From: Aurelia coerulea
Lineage: Eukaryota; Cnidaria; Scyphozoa; Semaeostomeae; Ulmaridae
Direction of reading: 5' to 3'
DNA: 64,000 nucleotides
NCBI GenBank assembly: GCA_039566865.1
Contig: CM076960.1
Location: 7,578,501 to 7,642,500 of the forward strand
Below are positions 37,917 to 50,958 of the stretch, piece after piece (the first letter of the stretch is position 1; every line of letters starts with the position of its first letter). The notes beneath the pieces are model-generated. The model was not told the DNA's origin. It searched no databases and was given only the letters and a program-made list of their open reading frames with translations. The translations under genes and the position numbers were made by a program.

Positions 37917-39938
37917 GATGAGTGCAAAACTCTTTTTAATATAAATTGTAGCTATTAAAGTACGTTAATCCACAATTTTTGTGTTTATATTTTGTTTTCT
38001 TAAAGAAAATAAACATTTAATTAATCGATGTTTGTTTATGCAGTGAAGCTAAAATGAGACTAAAGATAAAAACTAATGTCTATAGTAATATTTCGAAAAA
38101 TAGTTGCTGCAGCACTAATATAGTGTTATAAAAGATGTTAGTGGCAGAACTAAAGTTTTAAAGAACGATGAGTGCTAAACGCTCTATAATATAAATTGTA
38201 GTTAATAAAGTACGTTAATCCATACTTTTTGTGTTGATATTTTGTTTTCTTTGAGAAAATAAACATTTAATTATTCGATGTTTGTTTATGCAGTAAAGCT
38301 AAAATTAAAGCTAAAGCAAAAGAAAATACCAATATCTATAGTAATGTATCCGAGAATGGTTGCTGCAGCACTAATATAGTGTTATAAAAGATGTTACTGG
38401 CAGAACTAAAGTTTTAAAGAACGATGAGTGCAAAACTCTTTATAATATAAATTGTAGCTATTAAAGTATATTAATCCACAACTTTTGTTTTCATATTTTG
38501 CTTTCTTTAAGAAAATAAACATTTAATTAATCGATGTTTGTTTATGTAGTGAAGCTAAAATGAGACTAAAGAAAAAGCTAATGTCTATAGTAATGTTTCG
38601 AAAAATAGTTGCAGCAGTACTAATATAGTGTTATAAAAGATGTTACTGGCAGAACTAAAGTTTTATAGGACGATGAGTGCAATAGTCTTTATAATATAAA
38701 TTGTAGCTATTAAAGTACGTTAATCCACACTTTTTGTGTTTATATTTTGTTTTCTTTAAGAAAATAAACATTTAATATTTCGATGTTTCTTTATGCAGTA
38801 AAGCTAAAAATAAAGCTAAAGCAAAAGAAAATACCAATGTCTATAGTAATGTATCCGAGAATGGTTGCTGCAGCACTAATATAGTGTTATAAAAGATGTT
38901 ACTGGCAGAACTAAAGTTTTAAAGAACGATGAGTGCAAAACTCTTTTTAATATAAATTGTAGCTATTAAAGTACGTTAATCCACAATTTTTGTGTTTATA
39001 TTTTGTTTTCTTAAAGAAAATAAACATTTAATTAATCGATGTTTGTTTATGCAGTGAAGCTAAAATGAGACTAAAGATAAAAACTAATGTCTATAGTAAT
39101 ATTTCGAAAAATAGTTGCTGCAGCACTAATATAGTGTTATAAAAGATGTTAGTGGCAGAACTAAAGTTTTAAAGAACGATGAGTGCTAAACGCTCTATAA
39201 TATAAATTGTAGTTAATAAAGTACGTTAATCCATACTTTTTAAGTTGATATTTTGTTTCCTTTGAGAAAATAAACATTTAATTATTCGATGTTTGTTTAT
39301 GCAGTAAAGCTAAAATTAAAGCTAAAGCAAAAGAAAATACCAATATCTATAGTAATGTATCCGAGAATGGTTGCTGCAGCACTAATATAGTGTTATAAAA
39401 GATGTTACTGGCAGAACTAAAGTTTTAAAGAACGATGAGTGCAAAACTCTTTATAATATAAATTGTAGCTATTAAAGTATATTAATCCACAACTTTTGTT
39501 TTCATATTTTGCTTTCTTTAAGAAAATAAACATTTAATTAATCGATGTTTGTTTATGTAGTGAAGCTAAAATGAGACTAAAGAAAAAGCTAATGTCTATA
39601 GTAATGTTTCGAAAAATAGTTGCAGCAGTACTAATATAGTGTTATAAAAGATGTTACTGGCAGAACTAAAGTTTTATAGGACGATGAGTGCAATAGTCTT
39701 TATAATATAAATTGTAGCTATTAAAGTACGTTAATCCACACTTTTTGTGTTTATATTTTGTTTTCTTTAAGAAAATAAACATTTAATATTTCGATGTTTC
39801 TTTATGCAGTAAAGCTAAAAATAAAGCTAAAGCAAAAGAAAATACCAATGTCTATAGTAATGTATCCGAGAATGGTTGCTGCAGCACTAATATACTGCAA
39901 TAAAAGAAGCTACTGGCAGAACCATAGTTTAAATGCAC
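37917..39938 (+). repeat. 1,011-bp four-monomer HOR, two copies
   Basis: Units start at 37917 and 38928, with spacings 250, 256, 249, 256 in both. Both copies share ACTCTTTTTAATATAAATTG, ACTAAAGATAAAAAC (the extra base giving 250 bp), TAGTTAATAAAG, ACAACTTTTGTTTTCATATT and TTGCAGCAGTAC. A visible difference is TTTTTAAGTTGATA near 39238, where copy 1 has TTTTTGTGTTGATA. Confidence 0.9.
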
Positions 39939-40046
39939 GATGAGTGCAATACCCTTGATAATAAAAATTGTGGCAACTAAAGTACGTTAATGTACAAATA
40001 TAGTGTTATAAAAGATGTTACTGGCAGAACTAAAGTTTTAAAGAAC
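39939..40046 (+). repeat. 108-bp truncated monomer, copy 3
   Basis: This unit has the shared deletion junction, here written ACGTTAATGTACAAATATAG, one base different from the other copies (AAAGTAC). It lies in the first 1,600-bp HOR unit. Confidence 0.92.
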
Positions 40047-40544
40047 CATGAGTGCAAAACTCTTTATAATATCAATTGTAGCTATTAAAGTACGTTAATC
40101 TACAAGTTTTGTGTCTATATTTTGTTTTCTTTGAGAAAATAAACATTTAATTAATCGATGTTTGCTTATTCAGTAAAGCTAAATTGAGACTAAAGAAAAA
40201 ACTAATGTCTATAGTAATGTTTTGAAAAAGAGTTGCTGCAGCAATAATGTAGTGTTATAAAAGATGTTACTGGCAGAACTAAAGTTTTAAAGAACGATGA
40301 GTGCGAAGCTCTTTATAATATAAATTGTAGCTATTAAAGTACGTTAATCCACAATTTTTGTGTTTATATTTTGTTTTCTTTAAGAAAATAAACATTTAAT
40401 TAATCGATGTTTGCTTATGCAGTAAAGCTAAAATGAGACTAAAGAAAAAACTAATGTCTATAGTAATATTTCAAAAAATAGTTGCTGCAGCAATAATATA
40501 GTGTTATAATAGATGTTACTGGCAGAACTAAAGTTTTAATGAGC

Positions 40545-40784
40545 GATGAGTGCAAAACTCTTTATGATATAAATTGTAGCTATTAAAGTACGTTAATCCA
40601 CACTTTTTGTGTTTATATTTTGTTTTCTTTGAGAAAATAAACATTTAATTAATCGATGTTTGCTTATGCAGTAAATTTAAAATGAGACTAAAGAAAAAAC
40701 TAAAGTAATTTTTACAACAATGGTTGCTGCAGCACTAATTTAGTGCTATAAAAAGTTACTGGCAGAACTAAAGTTTTAAAGAAC
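40545..40784 (+). repeat. 240-bp monomer with 8-bp internal loss
   Basis: AACTAAAGTGTAGAGTAATTT of related monomers is shortened to AACTAAAGTAATTT, probably between repeated AGT motifs. The same allele occurs at 42144 and 43875. All three have TTTATGATATAAATTG or a one-base variant near the start and AGTAAATTTAAAATG mid-unit. Confidence 0.88.
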
Positions 40785-41538
40785 AATGAGTGCAATACTC
40801 TTTATAATATAAATTGTAGCTATTAAAGTATATTAATCCACAACTTTTGTTTTCATATTTTGCTTTCTTTAAGAAAATAAACATTTAATTAATCGATGTT
40901 TGTTTATGTAGTGAAGCTAAAATGAGACTAAAGAAAAAGCTAATGTCTATAGTAATGTTTCGAAAAATAGTTGCAGCAGTACTAATATAGTGTTATAAAA
41001 GATGTTACTGGCAGAACTAAAGTTTTAAAGAACGATGAGTGCAAAACTCTTTATAATATAAATTGTAGCTATTAAAGTATATTAATCCACAACTTTTGTT
41101 TTCATATTTTGCTTTCTTTAAGAAAATAAACATTTAATTAATCGATGTTTGTTTATGTAGTGAAGCTAAAATGAGACTAAAGAAAAAGCTAATGTCTATA
41201 GTAATGTTTCGAAAAATAGTTGCAGCAGTACTAATATAGTGTTATAAAAGATGTTACTGGCAGAACTAAAGTTTTATAGGACGATGAGTGCAATAGTCTT
41301 TATAATATAAATTGTAGCTATTAAAGTACGTTAATCCACACTTTTTGTGTTTATATTTTGTTTTCTTTAAGAAAATAAACATTTAATATTTCGATGTTTC
41401 TTTATGCAGTAAAGCTAAAAATAAAGCTAAAGCAAAAGAAAATACCAATGTCTATAGTAATGTATCCGAGAATGGTTGCTGCAGCACTAATATACTGCAA
41501 TAAAAGAAGCTACTGGCAGAACCATAGTTTAAATGCAC

Positions 41539-41646
41539 GATGAGTGCAATACCCTTGATAATAAAAATTGTGGCAACTAAAGTACGTTAAAGTACAAATA
41601 TAGTGTTATAAAAGATGTTACTGGCAGAACTAAAGTTTTAAAGAAC
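41539..41646 (+). repeat. 108-bp truncated monomer, copy 4
   Basis: This is the counterpart of the 39939 unit, 1,600 bp downstream in the second HOR copy, with the common junction ACGTTAAAGTACAAATATAG. Confidence 0.92.
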
Positions 41647-42383
41647 CATGAGTGCAAAACTCTTTATAATATCAATTGTAGCTATTAAAGTACGTTAATC
41701 TACAATTTTTGTGTCTATATTTGTTTTCTTTGAGAAAATAAACATTTAATTAATCGATGTTTGCTTATTCAGTAAAGCTAAATTGAGACTAAAGAAAAAA
41801 CTAATGTCTATAGTAATGTTTTGAAAAAGAGTTGCTGCAGCAATAATGTAGTGTTATAAAAGATGTTACTGGCAGAACTAAAGTTTTAAAGAACGATGAG
41901 TGCGAAGCTCTTTATAATATAAATTGTAGCTATTAAAGTACGTTAATCCACAATTTTTGTGTTTATATTTTGTTTTCTTTAAGAAAATAAACATTTAATT
42001 AATCGATGTTTGCTTATGCAGTAAAGCTAAAATGAGACTAAAGAAAAAACTAATGTCTATAGTAATATTTCAAAAAATAGTTGCTGCAGCAATAATATAG
42101 TGTTATAATAGATGTTACTGGCAGAACTAAAGTTTTAATGAGCGATGAGTGCAAAACTCTTTATGATATAAATTGTAGCTATTAAAGTACGTTAATCCAC
42201 ACTTTTTGTGTTTATATTTTGTTTTCTTTGAGAAAATAAACATTTAATTAATCGATGTTTGCTTATGCAGTAAATTTAAAATGAGACTAAAGAAAAAACT
42301 AAAGTAATTTTTACAACAATGGTTGCTGCAGCACTAATTTAGTGCTATAAAAAGTTACTGGCAGAACTAAAGTTTTAAAGAAC

Positions 42384-45300
42384 AATGAGTGCAATACTCT
42401 TTATAATATAAATTGTAGCTATTAAAGTATATTAATCCACAATTTTTGTGTTTATATTTTGCTTTCTTTAAGAAAATAAACATGTAATTAATCGATGTTT
42501 GTTTATGCAGTGAAGCTAAAATGAGACTAAAGAAAAAACTAATGTCTATAGTAATGTTTCGAAAAATAGTTGCTGCAGTACTAATATAGTGTTATAAAAG
42601 ATGTTACTGGCAGAACTAAAGTTTTATAGGACGATGAGTGCAATAGTCTTTATAATATAAATTGTAGCTATTAAAGTACGTTAATCCACACTTTTTGTGT
42701 TTATATTTTGTTTTCTTTAAGAAAATAAACATTTAATTAATCGATGTTTGTTTATGCAGTGAAGCTAAAATGAGACTAAAGAAAAAACTAATGTCTATAG
42801 TAGTATTCCGAAAAATAGTTGCTGCAGTACTAATATAGTGTTATAAAAGATGATACTGGCAGAACTAAAGTTTTATAGGACGATGAGTGCAATAGTCTTT
42901 ATAATATAAATTGTAGCTATTAAAGTATATTAATCCACAATTTTTGTGTTTATATTTTGCTTTCTTTAAGAAAATAAACATGTAATTAATCGATGTTTGT
43001 TTATGCAGTAAAGCTAAAATGACACTAAAGTAAAAACTAAAGTGTAGAGTAATTTTTACAACAATGGTTGCTGCAGCACTAATTTAGTGCTATAAAAAGT
43101 TACTGGCAGAACTAAAGTTTTAAAGAACAATGAGTGCAATACTCTTTATAATATAAATTGTAGCTATTAAAGTACGTTAATCCACAATTTTTGTGTTTAT
43201 ATTTTGTTTTCTTAAAGAAAATAAACATTTAATTAATCGATGTTTGTTTATGCAGTGAAGCTAAAATGAGACTAAAGATAAAAACTAAAGTGTAGAGTAA
43301 TTTTTACAACAATGGTTGCTGCAGCACTAATTTAGTGCTATAAAAAGTTACTGGCAGAACTAAAGTTTTAAAGAACAATGAGTGCAATACTCTTTATAAT
43401 ATAAATTGTAGCTATTAAAGTATATTAATCCACAATTTTTGTGTTTATATTTTGCTTTCTTTAAGAAAATAAACATGTAATTAATCGATGTTTGTTTATG
43501 CAGTGAAGCTAAAATGAGACTAAAGAAAAAACTAATGTCTATAGTAATATTTCAAAAAATAGTTGCTGCAGCAATAATATAGTGTTATAATAGATGTTAC
43601 TGGCAGAACTAAAGTTTTAATGAGCGATGAGTGCAAAACTCTTTATAATATAAATTGTAGCTATTAAAGTACGTTAATCCACAATTTTTGTGTTTATATT
43701 TTGTTTTCTTTAAGAAAATAAACATTTAATTAATCGATGTTTGCTTATACAGTAAAGCTAAAATGAGACTAAAGAAAAAACTAATGTCTATAGTAATATT
43801 TCAAAAAATAGTTGCTGCAGCAATAATATAGTGTTATAATAGATGTTACTGGCAGAACTAAAGTTTTAATGAGCGATGAGTGCAAAACTCTTTATGACAT
43901 AAATTGTAGCTATTAAAGTACGTTAATCCACACTTTTTGTGTTTATATTTTGTTTTCTTTGAGAAAATAAACATTTAATTAATCGATGTTTGCTTATGCA
44001 GTAAATTTAAAATGAGACTAAAGAAAAAACTAAAGTAATTTTTTCAACAATGGTTGCTGCAGCACTAATTTAGTGCTATAAAAAGTTACTGGCAGAACTA
44101 AAGTTTTAAAGAACAATGAGTGCAATACTCTTTATAATATAAATTGTAGCTATTAAAGTATATTAATCCACAATTTTTGTGTTTATATTTTGCTTTTTTT
44201 AAGAAAATAAACATGTAATTAATCGATGTTTGTTTATGCAGTGAAGCTAAAATGAGACTAAAGAAAAAACTAATGTCTATAGTAATGTTTCGAAAAATAG
44301 TTGCTGCAGTACTAATATAGTGTTATAAAAGATGTTACTGGCAGAACTAAAGTTTTATAGGACGATGAGTGCAATAGTCTTTATAATATAAATTGTAGCT
44401 ATTAAAGTACGTTAATCCACACTTTTTGTGTTTATATTTTGTTTTCTTTAAGAAAATAAACATTTAATTAATCGATGTTTGTTTATGCAGTGAAGCTAAA
44501 ATGAGACTAAAGAAAAAACTAATGTCTATAGTAGTATTCCGAAAAATAGTTGCTGCAGTACTAATATAGTGTTATAAAAGATGATACTGGCAGAACTAAA
44601 GTTTTATAGGACGATGAGTGCAATAGTCTTTATAATATAAATTGTAGCTATTAAAGTATATTAATCCACAATTTTTGTGTTTATATTTTGCTTTCTTTTA
44701 GAAAATAAACATGTAATTAATCGATGTTTGTTTATGCAGTAAAGCTAAAATGACACTAAAGTAAAAACTAAAGTGTAGAGTAATTTTTACAACAATGGTT
44801 GCTGCAGCACTAATTTAGTGCTATAAAAAGTTACTGGCAGAACTAAAGTTTTAAAGAACAATGAGTGCAATACTCTTTATAATATAAATTGTAGCTATTA
44901 AAGTACGTTAATCCACAATTTTTGTGTTTATATTTTGTTTTCTTTAAGAAAATAAACATTTAATTAATCGATGTTTGTTTATGCAGTGAAGCTAAAATGA
45001 GACTAAAGATAAAAACTAAAGTGTAGAGTAATTTTTACAACAATGGTTGCTGCAGCACTAATTTAGTGCTATAAAAAGTTACTGGCAGAACTAAAGTTTT
45101 AAAGAACAATGAGTGCAATACTCTTTATAATATAAATTGTAGCTATTAAAGTATATTAATCCACAATTTTTGTGTTTATATTTTGCTTTCTTTAAGAAAA
45201 TAAACATGTAATTAATCGATGTTTGTTTATGCAGTGAAGCTAAAATGAGACTAAAGAAAAAACTAATGTCTATAGTAATGTTTCGAAAAATAGTTGCTGC

Positions 45301-46102
45301 AGTACTAATATAGTGTTATAAAAGATGTTACTGGCAGAACTAAAGTTTTATAGGACGATGAGTGCAATAGTCTTTATAATATAAATTGTAGCTATTAAAG
45401 TACGTTAATCCACACTTTTTGTGTTTATATTTTGTTTTCTTTAAGAAAATAAACATTTAATTAATCGATGTTTGTTTATGCAGTGAAGCTAAAATGAGAC
45501 TAAAGAAAAAACTAATGTCTATAGTAATATTCCGAAAAATAGTTGCTGCAGTACTAATATAGTGTTATAAAAGATGATACTGGCAGAACTAAAGTTTTAT
45601 AGGACGATGAGTGCAATAGTCTTTATAATATAAATTGTAGCTATTAAAGTATATTAATCCACAATTTTTGTGTTTATATTTTGCTTTCTTTAAGAAAATA
45701 AACATGTAATTAATCGATGTTTGTTTATGCAGTAAAGCTAAAATGACACTAAAGTAAAAACTAATGTCTATAGTAATTTTTACAAGAATGGTTGCTGCAG
45801 CACTAATATAGTGTTATAAAAAAGTTACTGGCAGAACTAAAGTTTTAAAGAACAATGAGTGCAATACTCTTTATAATATGAATTGTAGCTATTAAAGTAT
45901 ATTAATCCACAATTTTTGAGTTTATATTTTCTTTTCTTTAAGAAAATAAACATTTAATTAATCGATGTTTGTTTATGCAGTGAAGCTAAAATGAGACTAA
46001 AGAAAAAACTAATGTCTATAGTAATGTTTCGAAAAATAGTTGCTGCAGTACTAATATAGTGTTATAAAAGATGACACTGGCAGAACTAAAGTTTTATAGG
46101 AC
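42384..46102 (+). repeat. 1,731-bp seven-monomer HOR, about two copies
   Basis: Unit 1 starts at 42384, 42633, 42882, 43129, 43377, 43626 and 43875. Unit 2 starts at 44115, 44364, 44613, 44860, 45108, 45357 and 45606. The first five starts are each offset 1,731 bp. Shared rarities include GTAGTATTCCGAAAAATAG (42800, 44530) and GTGTAGAGTAATTTTTAC. The second copy re-enters the start of its own cycle at 45108, giving a nested 993-bp four-monomer period. Confidence 0.84.
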
Positions 46103-46351
46103 GATGAGTGCAATGGTCTTTATAGTATAATTTCTAGCTATTAAAGTACGTTAATCCACACTTTTTGTGTTTATATTTTGATTTCTTTAAGAAAATAAAC
46201 ATTTAATTAATCGATGTTTGTTTATGCAGTGAAGCTAAAATGAGACTAAAGAAAAAACTAATGTCTATAGTAATACTTCGAAAAATAGTTGCTGCAGCAC
46301 TAATATAGTGTTATAAAAGATGTTAGTGGCAGAACTAAAGTTTTAAAGAAC

Positions 46352-46607
46352 GATGAGTGCTAAACGCTCTATAATAAAAATTGTAGCTAATAAAGTACGT
46401 TAATCCATACTTTTTGTGTTGATATTTTGTTTTCTTTGAGAAAATAAACATTTAATTATTCGATGTTTGTTTATGCAGTAAAGCTAAAATTAAAGCTAAA
46501 GCAAAAGAAAATACCAATATCTATAGTAATGTATCCGAGAATGATTGCTGCAGCACTAATATAGTGTTATAAAAGATGTTACTGGCAGAACTAAAGTTTT
46601 AAAGAAC
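46352..46607 (+). repeat. Reference 256-bp monomer, TAAAGC-insert type
   Basis: This copy represents the longer class. Its second half carries TTAAAGCTAAAGCAAAAG then AAAATACCAATATC, where 249-bp monomers have TGAGACTAAAG plus a short A-run. The difference is exactly 7 bp. Linked markers are CTAAACGCTC near the start, CCATAC before TTTTTGTG, TTGATATTTTG, AATTATTCG, TATCCGAGAATG and GCAGCACTAATATAG. It alternates with 249-bp monomers in 1-2780, 37.4-39.9 kb and 46.1-49.1 kb. Confidence 0.93.
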
Positions 46608-49132
46608 GATGAGTGCAAAACTCTTTATAATATAAATTGTAGCTATTAAAGTACGTTAATCCACAAGTTTTGTGTTTATATTTTGTTTTCTTTGAGAAAA
46701 TAAACATTCAATTAATCGATGTTTGCTTATGCAGTGAAGCTAAAATTAGACTAAAGAAAAAACTAATGTCTATAGCAATGTTTCGAAAAATAGTTGCTGC
46801 AGTACTAATATAGTGTTATAAAAGATGTTACTGGCAGAACTAAAGTTTTATAGAACGATGAGTGCAATAGTCTTTATAATATAAATTGTAGCTATTAAAG
46901 TACGTTAATCCATACTTTTTGTGTTGATATTTTGTTTTCTTTGAGAAAATAAACATTTAATTATTCGATGTTTGTTTATGCCGTAAAGCTAAAATTAAAG
47001 CTAAAGCAAAAGAAAATACCAATATCTATAGTAATAAATCCGATAATGGTTGCTGCAGCACTAATATAGTGTTATAAAAGATGTTACCGGCAGAACTAAA
47101 GTTTTAAAGAACGATGAGTGCAAAACTCTTTATAGTATAATTTCTAGCTATTAAAGTACGTTAATCCACACTTTTTGTGTTTATATTTTGATTTCTTTAA
47201 GAAAATAAACATTTAATTAATCGATGTTTGTTTATGCAGTGAAGCTAAAATGAGACTAAAGAAAAAACTAATGTCCATAGTAATACTTCGAAAAATAGTT
47301 GCTGCAGCACTAATATAGTGTTATAAAAGATGTTAGTGGCAGAACTAAAGTTTTAAAGAACGATGAGTGCTAAACGCTCTATAATAAAAATTGTAGCTAA
47401 TAAAGTACGTTAATCCATACTTTTTGTGTTGATATTTTGTTTTCTTTGAGAAAATAAACATTTAATTATTCGATGTTTGTTTATGCAGTAAAGCTAAAAT
47501 TAAAGCTAAAGCAAAAGAAAATACCAATATCTATAGTAATGTATCCGAGAATGATTGCTGCAGCACTAATATAGTGTTATAAAAGATGTTACTGGCAGAA
47601 CTAAAGTTTTAAAGAACGATGAGTGCAAAACTCTTTATAATATAAATTGTAGCTATTAAAGTACGTTAATCCACAAGTTTTGTGTTTATATTTTGTTTTC
47701 TTTGAGAAAATAAACATTTAATTAATCGTTGTTTGCTTATGCAGTGAAGCTAAAATTAGACTAAAGAAAAAACTAATGTCTATAGCAATGTTTCGAAAAA
47801 TAGTTGCTGCAGTACTAATATAGTGTTATAAAAGATGTTACTGGCAGAACTAAAGTTTTATAGGACGATGAGTGCAATAGTCTTTATAATATAAATTGTA
47901 GCTATTAAAGTACGTTAATCCATACTTTTTGTGTTGGTATTTTGTTTTCTTTGAGAAAATAAACATTTAATTATGCGATGTTTGTTCATGCCGTAAAGCT
48001 AAAATTAAAGCTAAAGCAAAAGAAAATACCAATATCTATAGTAATGTATCCGAGAATGGTTGCTGCAGCACTAATATAGTGTTATAAAAGATGTTACTGG
48101 CAGAACTAAAGTTTTAAAGAACGATGAGTGCAAAACTCTTTATAATATAAATTGTAGCTATTAAAGTACGTTAATCCACAATTTTTGTGTTTATATTTTG
48201 TTTTCTTTAAGAAAATAAACATTTAATTAATCGATGTTTGTTTATGCAGTGAAGTTAAAATGAGACTAAAGAAAAAACTAATGTCTATAGTAATATTTCG
48301 AAAAATAGTTGCTGCAGCACTAATATAGTGTTATAAAAGATGTTAGTGGCAGAACTAAAGTTTTAAAGAACGATGAGTGCTAAACGCTCTATAATATAAA
48401 TTGTAGCTAACAAAGTACGTTAATCCATACTTTTTGTGTTGATATTTTGTTTTCTTTGAGAAAATAAACATTTAATTATTCGATGTTTGTTTATGCAGTA
48501 AAGCTAAAATTAAAGCTAAAGCAAAAGAAAATACCAATATCTATAGTAATGTATCCGAGAATGGTTGCTGCAGCACTAATATAGTGTTATAAAAGATGTT
48601 ACTGGCAGAACTAATGTTTTAAAGAACGATGAGTGCAAAACTCTTTATAATATAAATTGTAGCTATTAAAGTATATTAATCCAAAACTTTTGTTTTTATA
48701 TTTTGCTTTCTTTAAGAAAATAAACATTTAATTAATCGATGTTTGTTTATGTAGTGAAGCTAAAATGAGACTAAAGAAAAAGCTAATGTCTATAGTAATG
48801 TTTCGAAAAATAGTTGCAGCAGTACTAATATAGTGTTATAAAAGATGTTACTGGCAGAACTAAAGTTTTATAGGACGATGAGTGCAATAGTCTTTATAAT
48901 ATAAATTGTAGCTATTAAAGTACGTTAATCCACACTTTTTGTGTTTATATTTTGTTTTCTTTAAGAAAATAAACATTTAATATTTCGATGTTTCTTTATG
49001 CAGTAAAGCTAAAAATAAAGCTAAAGCAAAAGAAAATACCAATGTCTATAGTAATGTATCCGAGAATGGTTGCTGCAGCACTAATATACTGCTATAAAAG
49101 AAGCTACTGGCAGAACCATAGTTTAAATGCAC

Positions 49133-49240
49133 GATGAGTGCAATACCCTTGATAATAAAAATTGTGGCAACTAAAGTACGTTAAAGTACAAATATAGTGT
49201 TATAAAAGATGTTACTGGCAGAACTAAAGTTTTAAAGAAC
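49133..49240 (+). repeat. 108-bp truncated monomer, copy 5
   Basis: This is the counterpart of 3535-3642 in the long-range duplicate, with the same junction and flanks. Confidence 0.92.
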
Positions 49241-49745
49241 CATGAGTGCAAAACTCTTTATAATATAAATTGTAGCTATTAAAGTACGTTAATCTACAAT
49301 TTTTGTGTCTATATTTTGTTTTCTTTGAGAAAATAAACATTTAATTAATCGATGTTTGCTTATGCAGTAAAGCTAAATTGAGACTAAAGAAAAAACTAAT
49401 GTCTATAGTAATGTTTCGAAAAAGAGTTGCTGCAGCAATAATGTAGTGTTATAAAAGATGTTACTGGCAGAACTAAAGTTTTAAAGAACGATGAGTGCAA
49501 AGCTCTTTATAATATAAATTGTAGCTATTAAAGTACGTTAATCCACACTTTTTGTGTTTATATTTTGTTTTCTTTAAGAAAATAAACATTTAATATTTCG
49601 ATGTTTCTTTATGCAGTAAAGCTAAAAATAAAGCTAAAGCAAAAGAAAATACCAATGTCTATAGTAATGTATCCGAGAATGGTTGCTGCAGCACTAATAT
49701 ACTGCTATAAAAGAAGCTACTGGCAGAACCATAGTTTAAATGCAC

Positions 49746-49853
49746 GATGAGTGCAATACCCTTGATAATAAAAATTGTGGCAACTAAAGTACGTTAAAGT
49801 ACAAATATAGTGTTATAAAAGATGTTACTGGCAGAACTAAAGTTTTAAAGAAC
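49746..49853 (+). repeat. 108-bp truncated monomer, copy 6
   Basis: This is the second member of the local 613-bp duplication and has no counterpart at the window start. Confidence 0.92.
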
Positions 49854-50850
49854 CATGAGTGCAAAACTCTTTATAATATAAATTGTAGCTATTAAAGTAC
49901 GTTAATCTACAATTTTTGTGTCTATATTTTGTTTTCTTTGAGAAAATAAACATTTAATTAATCGATGTTTGCTTATGCAGTAAAGCTAAAATGAGACTAA
50001 AGAAAAAACTAATGTCTTTAGTAATGTTTCGAAAAAGAGTTGCTGCAGCAATAATGTAGTGTTATAAAAGATGTTACTGGCAGAACTAAAGTTTTAAAGA
50101 ACGATGAGTGCAAAGCTCTTTATAATATGAATTGTAGCTATTAAAGTACGTTAATCCACAATTTTTGTGTTTATATTTTGTTTTCTTTAAGAAAATAAAC
50201 ATTTAATTAATCGATGTTTGCTTATACAGTAAAGCTAAAATGAGACTAAAGAAAAAACTAATGTCTATAGTAATATTTCAAAAAAAAATAGTTGCTGCAG
50301 TACTAATATAGTGTTATAAAAGATGTTACTGGCAGAACTAAAGTTTTAAAGGACGATTAGTTCAATACTCTTTATAATATAAATTGTAGCTATTAAAGTA
50401 CGTTAATCAACACTTTTTGCGTTTATATTTGGCTTTCTTTGAGAAAATAAACATTTAATTGATCGATGTTTGTTTATGCAGTAAAGCTAAAATGACACTA
50501 AAGAAAAAACTAAAGTGTAGAGTAATTTTTACAACAATGGTTGCTGCAGCACTAATTTAGTGCTATAAAAAAGTTACTGGCAGAACTAAAGTTTTAAAGA
50601 ACAATGAGTGCAATACTCTTTATAATATAAATTGTAGCTATTAAAGTATATTAATCCACAATTTTTGTGTTTATATTTTGCTTTCTTAAAGAAAATAAAC
50701 ATGTAATTAATCGATGTTTGCTTATGCAGTAAATTTAAAATGAGACTAAAGAAAAAACTAAAGTGTAGAGTAATTTTTACAACAATGGTTGCTGCAGCAC
50801 TAATTTAGTGCTATAAAAAAGTTACTGGCAGAACTAAAGTTTTAAAGAAC

Positions 50851-50958
50851 AATGAGTGCAATACCCTTGATAATAAAAATTGTGGCAACTAAAGTACGTT
50901 AAAGTACAAATATAGTGTTATAAAAGATGTTACTGGCAGAACTAAAGTTTTAAAGAAC
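50851..50958 (+). repeat. 108-bp truncated monomer, copy 7
   Basis: This is the counterpart of 4637-4744. Like that copy it begins AATGAGTGC, so the exchanged start box predates the long-range duplication. Confidence 0.92.

Larger units (their letters stand above)
39434..42383 (+). repeat. 1,600-bp HOR containing a truncated monomer, two copies
   Basis: Unit 1 is 39434-41033 with spacings 249, 256, 108, 249, 249, 240, 249. Unit 2 begins at 41034 with 249, 256, 108, 248, 249, 240 and then leaves the pattern. Both copies contain the 108-bp unit, GTGCGAAGCTC, TGTTTTGAAAAAG, GCAATAATGTAG and the 8-bp loss AACTAAAGTAATTTTTAC. The first unit overlaps the end of the 1,011-bp HOR because they share monomers. 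Confidence 0.88.
48877..50102 (+). repeat. 613-bp tandem duplication inside the long-range copy
   Basis: Units 48877 (256), 49133 (108) and 49241 (249) are followed by the same set at 49490, 49746 and 49854. The window-start copy has the set only once (3279, 3535, 3643). Monomer 49490 begins like 3892 (GTGCAAAGCTC) and switches to the 3279 type (TTTAATATTTCG), so the junction is a chimera at a homologous position, as expected from unequal exchange. Confidence 0.87.
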
